In this document: positions 42,796 through 52,603 of the stretch, in pieces
Position numbering within the stretch: position 1 is the stretch's first letter
Layout of the letters: every line of letters begins with the position of its first letter
DNA from: Collimonas sp. OK607
GTDB lineage: Bacteria; Pseudomonadota; Gammaproteobacteria; Burkholderiales; Burkholderiaceae_D
Assembly: GCF_900111995.1 (NCBI RefSeq)
Contig: NZ_FOKF01000002.1
Span: forward strand, 124,001 to 188,000
Direction: 5' to 3'
DNA: 64,000 nt
The notes under the pieces: generated by a model
Database searches by the model: none
Told to the model about the DNA's origin: nothing
What the model saw: the letters and a program-made list of their open reading frames with translations, nothing else
Made by a program: the position numbers and the translations under genes

Positions 42796-43683
42796 CTAAC
42801 CTGGTGTGGTTATAGCCAGCTCGCGGAGTCTTTTAATCGCCGGGGATCTTTCATGGCGGCGAAATAATATCGAGAGCTCGGAACGCTCCAGTACCTCGTC
42901 CAGCGAAAGATACGTTATTCCTGGCATTGACAGCGATGACACAGAGGCGGGTACTGCCGCAATTCCGAAGCCGGCGCCAACTAGTGTAAGTGCGGTGATG
43001 AAATCACGTGTCTGATGTCCGATCTGAGGCGTGAAGCCGGCCTGTTCCCCAATTTTTGCAAGGTGCTTTGCAAATCCCGGCTCTCCGGCAAATTGGGGCA
43101 CGATAAATAATTCATTTTCCAGATCCTTCAGTTTGATCTCTGGATTCGAAAGAATCGGATGATCTTTCGCCACGGCGATTACCGTCGCTTCACTTCCCAG
43201 GCTGACGCGTTCTATCCGGTCCTGGTCACCGGCAACCGTTCGTACGATGCAAGCATCCAATTTTCCTTCTTCAAGAAGCTGTACCTGGAGCGGGCTTTCC
43301 AATTCCAGCAAGGTCACGCTGACCAAGGGTGCGGCCTTCCGGTAGCGTGAAAGCAGCATTTGAACTACGCCCGAACAAGCCGCGGAGATCACATAGCCGA
43401 TTTGAATCGACCCGGCCTCTCCTCGACCGGCTCGCCTAGCAACGATCTTCGCCTGTTCCAGCTGGAATAACGTCATTTTTGCTTCGATAAGGAAGAGTTG
43501 GCCTGCCGATGTGAGAGACACGGAACGTTTTGTCCGTTCAACCAGTTTCGCACCCAGTTCCAGTTCGAGCTTTTGCAGTTGCATGCTTAGCGCGGAAGGC
43601 GCCAGAGAAAGGGCCTCTGCCGCATGGGAAAAATGAAGATGTTCCGCCAAGGTGATGAAATATTTGAGCTGTCTGAATTCCAT
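42796..43683 (-). CDS. LysR family transcriptional regulator
   Basis: 295 residues from the ATG at 43683, matching the usual LysR start MEFRQLKYFITLAEHLHF; upstream ATGs are less typical. N-terminal helix-turn-helix (FSHAAEALSLAPSALSMQLQ) and a C-terminal effector domain related to CbnR/CatM-like regulators (GYVISAACSGVVQMLL). It lies between the quinone oxidoreductase and the glutarate genes (lhgO is in the same orientation), so either could be its target. Confidence 0.92.
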   Translation of the reverse strand: MEFRQLKYFITLAEHLHFSHAAEALSLAPSALSMQLQKLELELGAKLVERTKRSVSLTSAGQLFLIEAKMTLFQLEQAKIVARRAGRGEAGSIQIGYVISAACSGVVQMLLSRYRKAAPLVSVTLLELESPLQVQLLEEGKLDACIVRTVAGDQDRIERVSLGSEATVIAVAKDHPILSNPEIKLKDLENELFIVPQFAGEPGFAKHLAKIGEQAGFTPQIGHQTRDFITALTLVGAGFGIAAVPASVSSLSMPGITYLSLDEVLERSELSILFRRHERSPAIKRLRELAITTPG

Positions 43684-43754
43684 GATTAAGGCCTGGCTTT
43701 CCATAGAAGGTGTGGTTTGGTTTGCTGTCATCGGTTCTTCACACTACACCCTCC

Positions 43755-43777
43755 AGGGCGGCGATACTCGCCGCCCT
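43755..43777. terminator. Hairpin after lhgO
   Basis: AGGGCGGCG and CGCCGCCCT around ATACT. It lies ten bases past the lhgO stop; there is no T run on the minus strand. Confidence 0.55.
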
Positions 43778-43786
43778 GTGCAGATC

Positions 43787-44986
43787 TCACGCGGTTGAGA
43801 CGCAGCTGGCGATGTATTTCCCGATTTCAATCGAGGCCGTTGCGGCTGGCGAAGGTGCGTTACACACATGCAGGCATCGCGTCCCTGGGACGACATGAAA
43901 ATCGTCAACCAGGCTACCGTCGGATTTCAAGGCCTGGGCTCTCACGCCAGCAGGCGCCGGCACCAGATCCTCCGCTGTAATTTCCGGTATGAGCTCTTGC
44001 AAACTGCGTACGAAGGCCGCCTTGCTAACCGAACGAACCATTTCTTGCGCTCCTTCACGCCAATACTTTCCAGCAAGTTTCCAGAAACCGGGAAACATGG
44101 CGACCTCGGCCAGGTCGCGCAGATTGATGTCCGTTTTCCGGTAACCTTCGCGTTTAAATGCAAGTACCGCATTCGGTCCCGCCTCGACATGTCCGCCGAT
44201 CATGCGCGTGTAGTGGACACCTAAAAAAGGAAACGACGGATTGGGTACCGGGTATATCAAATGTTTAACCAAATGCCTTTTCTCAGGCACTATTTCATAA
44301 TATTCACCGCGGAACGGGACGATCTTCAGCCCCACATTACTGCCTTCCTGTTGCGCAATACGGTCACTGTGCAGCCCGGCGCAATTAATCAGAAAGCGCG
44401 CGGAAAATGCGCCTCCAGGCGTTTCAACCTCTACCCGGTCGTGACGATTCCTGACTGCGGTCACTTTTGTTCCCAACCTTACTTCTCCGCCTGCCGCGAT
44501 CACCAGCTTACCGAACTGTTGGCAAACCTGTTTGTAGTTGACGATGCCGGCGCCTGGAACCGAGATGGCCTCTAATCCCATCACATGCGGTTCGATTTCC
44601 ATCAGCTCCTGCTTGCTGATGAGGGAGACGTTGAGTTCGTTCTGCAACCCGCGTTGATACAGGTCTTTCAGTTGCGGAACTTGTTCCGGCTTCGTGGCAA
44701 CGATCACTTTGCCGCAGATGTCGTGCTCGATGTCGTGCGTCTGGCAAAAATCCAGCATGGAGCGGCTACCTTGACGCGCAAACTTCGCTTTGAAACTTCC
44801 TGGCTTGTAATAGATGCCTGAATGGATAACGCCGCTGTTGTGACCGGTCTGATGCTGCGCGAGGGTGTCCTCCTTCTCAATCAGAAGAAGTTTCGCCTTC
44901 GGAAAGCGTCGCAATACCTCTATGGCACTCGACAAGCCGACAATTCCGCCACCAACGATGATGTAGTCATACAAAGAGTTTTTCAT
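43787..44986 (-). CDS. lhgO: L-2-hydroxyglutarate oxidase / dehydrogenase
   Basis: 399 residues. DYIIVGGGIVGLSSAIEVLR binds FAD, HQTGHNSGVIHSGIYY is the specific motif of the LhgO group, and the C-terminus LHVCNAPSPAATASIEIG fits. It oxidises L-2-hydroxyglutarate to 2-oxoglutarate, passing electrons to the quinone pool. It begins two bases after glaH, as in known glutarate operons, and is co-transcribed with it. Confidence 0.95.
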   Translation of the reverse strand: MKNSLYDYIIVGGGIVGLSSAIEVLRRFPKAKLLLIEKEDTLAQHQTGHNSGVIHSGIYYKPGSFKAKFARQGSRSMLDFCQTHDIEHDICGKVIVATKPEQVPQLKDLYQRGLQNELNVSLISKQELMEIEPHVMGLEAISVPGAGIVNYKQVCQQFGKLVIAAGGEVRLGTKVTAVRNRHDRVEVETPGGAFSARFLINCAGLHSDRIAQQEGSNVGLKIVPFRGEYYEIVPEKRHLVKHLIYPVPNPSFPFLGVHYTRMIGGHVEAGPNAVLAFKREGYRKTDINLRDLAEVAMFPGFWKLAGKYWREGAQEMVRSVSKAAFVRSLQELIPEITAEDLVPAPAGVRAQALKSDGSLVDDFHVVPGTRCLHVCNAPSPAATASIEIGKYIASCVSTA

Positions 44987-44988
44987 TT

Positions 44989-45933
44989 TTAAGCTTCCGA
45001 AAACATACCGCGCTGACGCATCAGCTCTCGATGGAGATCCGCATTTTTCTGGAACGGCGCCCGGCCGTGCAACCAGAACAGATTATTCAGCATGATCAAG
45101 TCCCCTACAGGAAGAGGGATGGTTGCGGTATTTTTAGCACTTTCCATGGAGTCTGATAAATCGTGCAGGTATTGCGCTTGCTCGATCGTTTCCGGTTGTA
45201 CAAACTGATCGATAAAGCTGATACAAAATTTCCCGTTCATTTTGAAGAATGTGCGGCGCTGGATCATTTGCGCCATATTCTTGCTTGGCGGCGACTTATA
45301 AATGAATTTGTACGATGCCAAAGGATGTTCTGCGAAACGCGCCAGATCCTGCCAGTCGTCAAGATGCAAAATGCGAGACTCTCCTCCTACAGCGTTGCGC
45401 TCCTCGAATTTCATCATCAACAACCAATCGGTTGCCTCGTCCACGAATGTGCCGTCGGTATGCAGGGTAAAAAGCCGATACGCTTGTCGCAAATACGAAT
45501 CGCTCTTGTCCGTGTCCTTGACTAAAAAGCGCGCGTAATAAGTACCCGACATCGAATCGAAGTTGCCAGGGCCGATCAAGTGGCTTACTGCCGTGCCAAA
45601 TTTCACGTAGTCATCCGGGGTCGAAGCCACATTCTGGACTCCGAGGGTAAAACCGCCAGAGTTACGGTCGAGCAGGATTCCGCGGAGCACGTCCTGCAAT
45701 TGCTGTCCGAACAGCTCCTTGAGCTTGCTGGCCAGCATGAAGCGCATGTGCGGTACGTATTCCAGATGTTGCGCATTGACCTTCGTCGTTTCCTCAAAGA
45801 ACCTGGATAAGATCGCTTCGTCAAACACGACGTGGTAGAGGCGACCGTGATGAAGATTGACTTCCACATCGAATCCTTGATGCCGTTGAATAAAAGCTTC
45901 TTGACGAGCCGCAGGACATTGAGTCATTTCCAT
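44989..45933 (-). CDS. glaH: Glutarate 2-hydroxylase (Fe(II)/2-oxoglutarate dioxygenase, CsiD)
   Basis: 314 residues from the ATG at 45933 (AGGGAGAAG upstream). Iron ligands His and Asp in FTLHTDGTF and the distal His in FWLHGRAPF; the CsiD signature WLLMMKFEERNAVGGES is present. It hydroxylates glutarate to L-2-hydroxyglutarate, using 2-oxoglutarate and O2, for LhgO encoded just downstream. The usual CsiR (GntR) repressor gene is not next to it. Confidence 0.95.
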   Translation of the reverse strand: MEMTQCPAARQEAFIQRHQGFDVEVNLHHGRLYHVVFDEAILSRFFEETTKVNAQHLEYVPHMRFMLASKLKELFGQQLQDVLRGILLDRNSGGFTLGVQNVASTPDDYVKFGTAVSHLIGPGNFDSMSGTYYARFLVKDTDKSDSYLRQAYRLFTLHTDGTFVDEATDWLLMMKFEERNAVGGESRILHLDDWQDLARFAEHPLASYKFIYKSPPSKNMAQMIQRRTFFKMNGKFCISFIDQFVQPETIEQAQYLHDLSDSMESAKNTATIPLPVGDLIMLNNLFWLHGRAPFQKNADLHRELMRQRGMFSEA

Positions 45934-46093
45934 TTACTTCTCCCTTAAGTTGAATAGATAAGGGCCAGTCTAGAAATAATGGAGGTTGAAAACAATACAC
46001 AAGAGAGCTCAAATAATTCAGTTTTTCTGAACAGTGGTCAGCGCCGCAAAAACTACCTGACCGCAGTACGCCGCGGTAAGCCGCAGTACATCG

Positions 46094-47317
46094 TCAGACC
46101 GTTCCGTTATCTTTCAATTTCTGAATTGCGAGATCGGATAAGCCGAGCACGTGGTTCAGCACGCTATCGGTGTGTTCGCCTAACGTCGGCGGTGCAAGCC
46201 GGTATTCGACCGGAGTACCTGACAGGCGGATGGGGTTGGCGACCAGCGGTATGGCGCCCAGTTCGGCATGCTGCATTGTGACCTGCATGCCGCGCGCCTG
46301 AACCTGAGGATCGGCGAACACTTCGGCCAATGTATTGATTGGCCCGCAGGGTACGGCCAGTGCTTCCAGCGCCGTGATCCACGCTGCGGTGGTGCGCCCG
46401 ATTGTGATTTTTCGCAGCAGTGGGATCAGTACGGCGCGATGCTCGACCCTGGCCGTGTTGGTCACGAAGCGTGGATCAGCGGCCAGTTCGGGGCAACCTG
46501 CTTCCTGGCAAAAGCGGCCGAATTGCCCGTCATTGCCGATCGCCAGAATCATATAGCTATCTTCAGTCGGGAACGCCTCGTAAGGCACGATGCTCGGGTG
46601 GGCGTTGCCGAGTCGAGGCGGTACTTTGCCGGTGGCCAGATAGCCGGAGGCCTGGTTTGCAAGGCAAGCTACCTGCACATCAAGTAATGCCATGTCAATG
46701 TGCTGGCCGAGGCCCGAAATCTGCCGATGCGCCAGCGCAGCGAGAATGCCGGTACTGGCATAGAGTCCGGTAAGAATGTCGGCGACGGCCACGCCGACCT
46801 TCATCGGACCAGCGCCGTCTTCGTTATCGGGATGGCCAGTGATGCTCATCAGGCCACCCAGGCCCTGGACCAGAAAGTCATATCCTGCCCGCGGCGCGTA
46901 TGGCCCGGTCTGGCCAAAGCCTGTGATGGAACAGTAGATAAGGCCCGGATTGATCGCCTTGAGGGATTCATAATCAAGGCCATATTGCCGTAGCCCGTCG
47001 ACCTTGTAGTTCTCGATCAAAATGTCCGACTTGGCCACCAGCTCACGCAGCAGCTGCTGGCCATCAGCTGTTGCTATGTCGATGGTGATCGATTGCTTAT
47101 TCCGGTTGGCGCTCAGGTAATAGGCGGCTAATGAAGTATCGTGTCCTTCCTTATCCTTAAAAAAGGGAGGCCCCCAGGTACGGGTGTCGTCTCCCGCTTT
47201 GGGGCGTTCCACCTTGATGACTTCTGCCCCCAGATCCGCCAATATCTGGCTAGCCCAGGGACCAGCCAGGATGCGGGACAGGTCAAGTACGCGTATGTGA
47301 GAAAGTGCACCAGCCAT
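46094..47317 (-). CDS. CaiB/BaiF family CoA-transferase, probable glutarate CoA-transferase
   Basis: 407 residues. ALSHIRVLDLSRILAGPWAS, NRNKQSITIDIATADGQQL and VVALLDVQV-like segments mark the family; the conserved catalytic Asp lies in HIDMALLDVQ near residue 175. Family III enzymes move CoA between acids. It is beside glutaryl-CoA dehydrogenase in the same orientation, so it very likely activates glutarate with succinyl-CoA. Start at 47317 with AAGG upstream. Confidence 0.9.
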   Translation of the reverse strand: MAGALSHIRVLDLSRILAGPWASQILADLGAEVIKVERPKAGDDTRTWGPPFFKDKEGHDTSLAAYYLSANRNKQSITIDIATADGQQLLRELVAKSDILIENYKVDGLRQYGLDYESLKAINPGLIYCSITGFGQTGPYAPRAGYDFLVQGLGGLMSITGHPDNEDGAGPMKVGVAVADILTGLYASTGILAALAHRQISGLGQHIDMALLDVQVACLANQASGYLATGKVPPRLGNAHPSIVPYEAFPTEDSYMILAIGNDGQFGRFCQEAGCPELAADPRFVTNTARVEHRAVLIPLLRKITIGRTTAAWITALEALAVPCGPINTLAEVFADPQVQARGMQVTMQHAELGAIPLVANPIRLSGTPVEYRLAPPTLGEHTDSVLNHVLGLSDLAIQKLKDNGTV

Positions 47318-47377
47318 GTTATTTGACCTTTTAGTTGAATCCTGCCGCTTTTCCTGTTTCGTTCAGGGCGTCCGCAC

Positions 47378-48565
47378 TCAGTTCGCGAAAGCTGGAATGC
47401 CTGTAATCGCGCGGCCAAGGATCAGGGCGTGAATGTCGTGGGTACCTTCGTAGGTGTTCACAACTTCAAGATTAACCATATGGCGGATGACAGAAAACTC
47501 GTCCGAAATGCCATTGCCGCCGAGCATGTCGCGGGCAACGCGCGCGATGTCCAGGGCCTTGCCGCAGGAGTTGCGTTTCATGAGGGAAGTCAGGTCGGTT
47601 GATGCAATGCCTTCGTCCTTCATGCGGCCAAGCCGGAGGCAGCCCTGAAGGCCGAGACTGATTTCAGTGACCATATCCGCCAGTTTTTTCTGAATCAGTT
47701 GATTCGCGGCCAAAGGACGACCAAATTGTTTGCGGTCGAGGACATATTGGCGTGCTGTTTCGTAGCAGGACTCGGCCGCGCCCAATGCGCCCCAGGCGAT
47801 CCCGAAGCGTGCAGAGTTGAGGCAGGTGAAGGGGCCCTTCAGTCCGCTGGCGCCGGGCAGCATGTTTTCCTTGGGCACGAACACCTGATCCATGACGATT
47901 TCGCCGGTGATTGAAACACGCAGGCCAACCTTGCCGTGGATGGCGGGAGTGGAAAGGCCTTTCCAGCCTTTTTCAAGAATAAAGCCGCGTATCACGCCGT
48001 CTTCGGTCTTGGCCCATACGACGAATACATCTGCTATGGGGGCGTTGGTGATCCAGGTCTTGCTGCCTGAGAGTTCATAGCCGCCGTCCACCGCGCGCGC
48101 ACGGGTAAGCATTGAGCCAGGATCAGAGCCGTGGTTGGGTTCAGTCAGGCCGAAGCAGCCTACCCACTCGCCGCTGCAGAGCTTTGGCAGATACTTGTGT
48201 TTCTGCTCCTCGGAACCGAATTCGTTGATCGGCACCATGACCAGGGACGACTGGACGCTCATCATTGAACGGTAGCCAGAATCGGTGCGTTCAACTTCCC
48301 GGGCGATCAGGCCATATGCAACGTAGTTCAGGCCTGCGCCGCCATATTGTTCTGGAATGGTCGCCCCAAGAAGGCCGAGTTCGCCCATTTCGTTGAAAAT
48401 GGCGCGATCGGTATGTTCATTTCGAAAGGCGAGCTGGACGCGCGGCATCAGTCGCTCTTGCGAATAGGCGCGGGCTGCGTCGCGCACCATGCGCTCTTCG
48501 GCGCTCAGCTGCATATCCAGCAGCAGCGGGTCCTCGTGATTGAATTGAATTTTATGTGTGCTCAT
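47378..48565 (-). CDS. gcdH: Glutaryl-CoA dehydrogenase
   Basis: 395 residues from the ATG at 48565 (AGGAG). [16 protein letters not shown]-like segment [34 protein letters not shown] and the catalytic Glu in [19 protein letters not shown] identify GcdH within acyl-CoA dehydrogenases. It converts glutaryl-CoA to crotonyl-CoA and CO2. A LysR gene is divergent. The frame continues upstream without features, so the ATG with the good site is preferred. Confidence 0.95.
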   Translation of the reverse strand: MSTHKIQFNHEDPLLLDMQLSAEERMVRDAARAYSQERLMPRVQLAFRNEHTDRAIFNEMGELGLLGATIPEQYGGAGLNYVAYGLIAREVERTDSGYRSMMSVQSSLVMVPINEFGSEEQKHKYLPKLCSGEWVGCFGLTEPNHGSDPGSMLTRARAVDGGYELSGSKTWITNAPIADVFVVWAKTEDGVIRGFILEKGWKGLSTPAIHGKVGLRVSITGEIVMDQVFVPKENMLPGASGLKGPFTCLNSARFGIAWGALGAAESCYETARQYVLDRKQFGRPLAANQLIQKKLADMVTEISLGLQGCLRLGRMKDEGIASTDLTSLMKRNSCGKALDIARVARDMLGGNGISDEFSVIRHMVNLEVVNTYEGTHDIHALILGRAITGIPAFAN

Positions 48566-49037
48566 GTCAAATCTCCTTTGTTGTACAGGATAGGTTGCTG
48601 CCAACCGGCAGCTCCCCATGGTTGATCAATTGAGGCTGATCTTGGGTGTGGCTTTTGTGCTTTATCAGCATGACAGGTAACAGAAGCGTGGCTTTACGTC
48701 CTTTGCAGTCAGTCAGCTTCTCAGGCACCCAGCCTCCGATAGGAAAGAATTTGGGCGAAAAAAAACGCAACGCGGAGGCGGCATGTTCGTAGCAATCGCA
48801 GCTTGCCCTGTGCTCTTATGGAATATTTAAGGTTGACGCAAGGCATTTAATGCTGTCACATAAAAATTAATTCCTATACGCAGAGTCATGCTAAATGAGA
48901 CTATTGATAGCGACAACCGAAATTAATGCACCACCGTGTGCGTTTAGCGCACTTCGTAATGTATTTTGTAAATGAGTCAATGAATTTGAGATCATGTTAT
49001 TTTCCAGGTCTCCACGTTTTTTTTCGAGAAATGCCGG
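48566..49037. promoter_or_regulatory. Divergent region between gcdH and its LysR regulator
   Basis: 472 bases, AT-rich near the LysR gene. It must hold both promoters and the LysR binding site; no single operator can be picked by eye. Confidence 0.4.
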
Positions 49038-49946
49038 ATGCGTAGAAAAATCCCCAATACAACGACACTAGTTGCCTTTGAGTCGGCCGCCAGGCACGAG
49101 AGTTTTACCGAGGCGGCAAGTGAACTGTCGCTGACCCAGAGCGCCATTTGCCGCCAGATTGCGAGCCTTGAGGATTTCCTTGGCGTCAGCATGTTCCGCC
49201 GCACAAAACGTGGCGTAGTGCTGACAGAAGCAGGGCGTTCCTACAGTCGGCAAATTGCCAACCGGCTCGATGCCGTTGAACGAGATACTTTGTCGATCAT
49301 GGCGCAACAAGGTATAGGAGTGACCATCGAACTGGCCGTCGTTCCGACCTTCGCTACACGCTGGCTAATGCCGCGACTGGGACGTTTCCATGCGGATCAT
49401 CCTGGAGTGACTGTCAATCTGACGACGCAGACGCGTCCTTTCCTCTTTGACCAAACTGAATTCGATGCCGCCCTGTACTACGGCAATGCCGGTTGGCCCG
49501 GTACCGAGGCACATTTTTTGATGCGCGAGTATCCCGTTCCAGTCTGTAGTGCCGCGCTGATGAACGGCTCGGCACAACTCTCGCCCGATCAGATTGCCAG
49601 CTTGCCGCTACTTCAACAGAGCACCAGACCTTACGCCTGGCGCGACTGGTTTCATTCAGTGCAAAGAAAAATTCCACATGACATGACGGGCACGCGCCTT
49701 GAACTCTTTACCATGTTAGCCCAGGCGGCTATGCAGGACATGGGCGTGGCCCTTATTCCGACCATGCTCATTGAAGACGAGTTGCAGTCAGGAAAGCTGG
49801 TGGTTGCCTGTAATCACTCGTTCGAGGACGAGAAGGCATATTTTCTGATATTTCCCGAGCAAAAGTCAGAAAAAGCGCTGCTGCAGTCATTTCGTGACTG
49901 GCTAGTACGGGAAGCGCACGACTACCAGCAGAGCCTGGCGAAGTGA
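49038..49946 (+). CDS. LysR family regulator, probable activator of gcdH
   Basis: 302 residues. GcvA-like group: NTTTLVAFESAARHESFTEA, ELSLTQSAICRQIASLEDFL and GVSMFRRTKRGVVLTEAG. Divergent from gcdH, the position of GcdR in other beta- and gammaproteobacteria, so glutarate or glutaryl-CoA pathway control is likely. The gcdR symbol is not assigned because the call rests on position. Confidence 0.92.
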   Translation: MRRKIPNTTTLVAFESAARHESFTEAASELSLTQSAICRQIASLEDFLGVSMFRRTKRGVVLTEAGRSYSRQIANRLDAVERDTLSIMAQQGIGVTIELAVVPTFATRWLMPRLGRFHADHPGVTVNLTTQTRPFLFDQTEFDAALYYGNAGWPGTEAHFLMREYPVPVCSAALMNGSAQLSPDQIASLPLLQQSTRPYAWRDWFHSVQRKIPHDMTGTRLELFTMLAQAAMQDMGVALIPTMLIEDELQSGKLVVACNHSFEDEKAYFLIFPEQKSEKALLQSFRDWLVREAHDYQQSLAK

Positions 49947-49964
49947 AAGCAGGGCGAAGCCGCG

Positions 49965-50618
49965 TTAATAAAAACTGCTGAAATCCAGCGCCGCACCAGT
50001 CTTCTCAACCAATTCTTCCCTTGTCACGCCGGTCGCCAGTTCAACCACTTTCAAGCCTTCCGGCGTCACGTCCAGCACTGCCAGGTCGGTGATAATGCGG
50101 TTAACGACTGCGATACCGGTCAAGGGCAAACTACATGCATCAAGAATTTTGTGGGATGTAGATCCATCCTTCGCCTTCGCGACGTGTTCCATCAATACCA
50201 CTACACGCTTGACACCTGCGACCAGATCCATCGCGCCGCCCATCCCTTTGACCATTTTTCCTGGGATCATCCAGTTCGCCAGGTCGCCGGTTTTCGACAC
50301 TTGCATGGCGCCCAAAACAGCAAGATTCACTTTCCCGCCACGAATCATTGCAAATGAATCGGCCGAGCTGAAGTAGGACGATCCAGGCAGCGATGTAACG
50401 GTTTGTTTGCCTGCATTGATCAAGTCCGGATCGATCTTGTCGCTGGTTGGAAAAGGGCCAATCCCTAACAGACCGTTTTCCGACTGCAACCACACTTCCA
50501 TATTCTTTGGTACATGATTTGCCACCAAGGTCGGCAAGCCGATACCAAGATTGACGTAAAAGCCGTCCTGCAACTCCTGCGCAGCACGCGCTGCCATTTC
50601 ATCACGATTCCATGCCAT
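49965..50618 (-). CDS. scoB: 3-oxoacid CoA-transferase, subunit B
   Basis: 217 residues. The catalytic Glu lies in [15 protein letters not shown], and [16 protein letters not shown] is typical of the B subunit. With the A subunit encoded just upstream it transfers CoA between succinyl-CoA and acetoacetate or a related 3-oxoacid. Ends 19 bases past the convergent LysR gene. A 3-oxoadipate (PcaJ) role cannot be excluded, but no other beta-ketoadipate genes are here. Confidence 0.92.
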   Translation of the reverse strand: MAWNRDEMAARAAQELQDGFYVNLGIGLPTLVANHVPKNMEVWLQSENGLLGIGPFPTSDKIDPDLINAGKQTVTSLPGSSYFSSADSFAMIRGGKVNLAVLGAMQVSKTGDLANWMIPGKMVKGMGGAMDLVAGVKRVVVLMEHVAKAKDGSTSHKILDACSLPLTGIAVVNRIITDLAVLDVTPEGLKVVELATGVTREELVEKTGAALDFSSFY

Positions 50619-50708
50619 GTCTATTCTCCGCTTTTATACTGTTTCACCCGGATTCCGGGCAATTAGCGCACTTGATCTACCTGTTGTGCGAAGGGTCAGA
50701 TTTTGAAA

Positions 50709-51404
50709 TTAATTGCTTACAGTGCGTTGTTCAATGCGTTTCTCAGGCGTCGCATTGACCACAATCCGGTGCACGAAAATACCCGGGGTATGCACCTCGT
50801 CCGGGTCGATTTCACCGACTTCAACCAAATGCTCTACTTCTACGATGGTGGTTTTTCCTGCCATGGCAACGTTTGGATTAAAGTTGCGCGCCGTTTTGTT
50901 ATAAACCAAATTACCGCTACGATCCGCCTTGTAGGCTTTGACCAAAGAAATATCGGCTACTAACGACCGTTCCATAATGTACTGTTCGCCGTCAAATTCG
51001 CGCGTTTCCTTACCGTCTGCGACCAGGGTACCCACACCCGTCTTGGTAAAAAATGCAGGAATACCGGCGCCGCCAGCACGTAGTTTCTCCGCTAATGTCC
51101 CTTGCGGCGTGAATTCGAGTTCAAGTTCACCGGCGAGATACTGCCGCTCGAACTCTTTGTTTTCACCCACATAAGATGCAATCATTTTCTTGATTTGGCG
51201 CGTGGTCAGCAATTGGCCGAGACCAAATCCGTCGACGCCCGCATTATTCGAAATCGCAGTCAGGTTTTGTACGCCTGACTCCATCAAGGCGGTGATCAAT
51301 GCTTCCGGGATGCCGCACAGACCAAATCCACCGACTGCAATCGTTTGACCATCACTCACGATACCTGCCAATGCGCTGACTGCGTCAGGATAGATTTTAT
51401 TCAT
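50709..51404 (-). CDS. scoA: 3-oxoacid CoA-transferase, subunit A
   Basis: 231 residues. IAVGGFGLCGIPEALITAL, LTAISNNAGVDGFGLG and KAYKADRSGNLVYNKTARN are hallmark SCOT-A segments. The gap to scoB is 90 bases. It may channel acetoacetate from the glutarate or other pathways into acetyl-CoA. RBS AGAGGAAA before the ATG at 51404. Confidence 0.93.
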   Translation of the reverse strand: MNKIYPDAVSALAGIVSDGQTIAVGGFGLCGIPEALITALMESGVQNLTAISNNAGVDGFGLGQLLTTRQIKKMIASYVGENKEFERQYLAGELELEFTPQGTLAEKLRAGGAGIPAFFTKTGVGTLVADGKETREFDGEQYIMERSLVADISLVKAYKADRSGNLVYNKTARNFNPNVAMAGKTTIVEVEHLVEVGEIDPDEVHTPGIFVHRIVVNATPEKRIEQRTVSN

Positions 51405-51463
51405 ACCGCTATTTCCTCTTGAGTAAATTCAAATTATTTTGTCTTTATATCGGTACCCCTGGT

Positions 51464-52480
51464 TCAGGCGATACCCAACAGCTTGATCAGGCAAAAGCTG
51501 ATCACGGACAATACGAGCAAGGACAGAGTGACCACCACGGTGACCCGTCCGCCGGCCTTCAACACCGATCGGGCATCAACGCCGAGTCCGAGTGCAGCCA
51601 TCGACATGATGGTCAGGAAATTCGCCGATATCTGAGCCGGCTGGATCGCGAAATGCGGGATAAGACCGACGGAGCGCAGCACCATCAACAGCAGGAAGCC
51701 GACGATAAACCACGGTACCATCTGCGATAACGGTGGACGGATGCCACTTTCCTTGCGGCCGAACAGGGACAACACCAGCACCACCGGGCCCAGCATCAAG
51801 ACGCGGACCAGCTTCACCAGCGTGCCGATGTGCGCACTTGTCATTGAGACCGCGCCGGTGGCTGCCAGCACCTGAGGCACCGCGTAGACGGTCAATCCAG
51901 CGAAAATACCGTATTGGACCGGCGACAGCGACAGCAACGGCACCAGGAATGGCAGCACCAGCACCACCACGACGCCTAGCACGGCGGTAAAAGCTATCGA
52001 GGAGGCGACATCCTTGCCGTCGGCGTTGATCACCGGCGCCACTGCGGCAATGGCCGAGTTGCCACAGATGGAGTTGCCGCAGGCAATCAGGATCGCCATT
52101 TTGCTCGGCAGGCCGGCAGCCCGTCCGATGCAATAACTGCCAAATATGGCGATCATCACCACGATCGCGATACCGCCGATCAGGTCGGCTCCTTTGTCCA
52201 GAATGGCGCCAGCGCTGACAGATACGCCCAGTAATACTACGGCGATCTCCAGTATCATCTTGGCGCCGAAACGGATGCCGGCTTCGAAGCGCGGACTCAG
52301 GCTGAAGCAAGTCCTCACGATACTGCCGAGCAAGATTGCCAGCACCAGGCTTTCCAGCCAGGCGCGACCGAACAGATGCGTTTCCAGGCTTTCCAGCGCA
52401 AAGGCGGCTACTGTGACAAACCCGCACAGGGCTAGTCCGGGAAGAAGTGTTTTTGTATTTGTTATTACATTTGCGCTCAT
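51464..52480 (-). CDS. YeiH/UPF0324 family membrane transporter (putative sulfate exporter)
   Basis: 338 residues with about ten membrane helices. GSIVRTCFSLSPRFEAGIRF, LIACGNSICGNSAIAAVAPV and LVRVLMLGPVVLVLSLFG are conserved in the PSE family, whose substrate is thought to be sulfate, sulfite or taurine-derived anions. Divergent from a YeiE-type LysR gene, a conserved pairing. Acts in the inner membrane. Confidence 0.93.
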   Translation of the reverse strand: MSANVITNTKTLLPGLALCGFVTVAAFALESLETHLFGRAWLESLVLAILLGSIVRTCFSLSPRFEAGIRFGAKMILEIAVVLLGVSVSAGAILDKGADLIGGIAIVVMIAIFGSYCIGRAAGLPSKMAILIACGNSICGNSAIAAVAPVINADGKDVASSIAFTAVLGVVVVLVLPFLVPLLSLSPVQYGIFAGLTVYAVPQVLAATGAVSMTSAHIGTLVKLVRVLMLGPVVLVLSLFGRKESGIRPPLSQMVPWFIVGFLLLMVLRSVGLIPHFAIQPAQISANFLTIMSMAALGLGVDARSVLKAGGRVTVVVTLSLLVLSVISFCLIKLLGIA

Positions 52481-52603
52481 TTTACCCGCCCGTTATTACC
52501 TAAATGCGATGAGGTGATTATCGGGTGGACAAATTGTGAAGTCCATCTTACAATTTTTCACATTACGTTAAATAAAATCGAACGATTAAATAATGTTGGA
52601 ACA

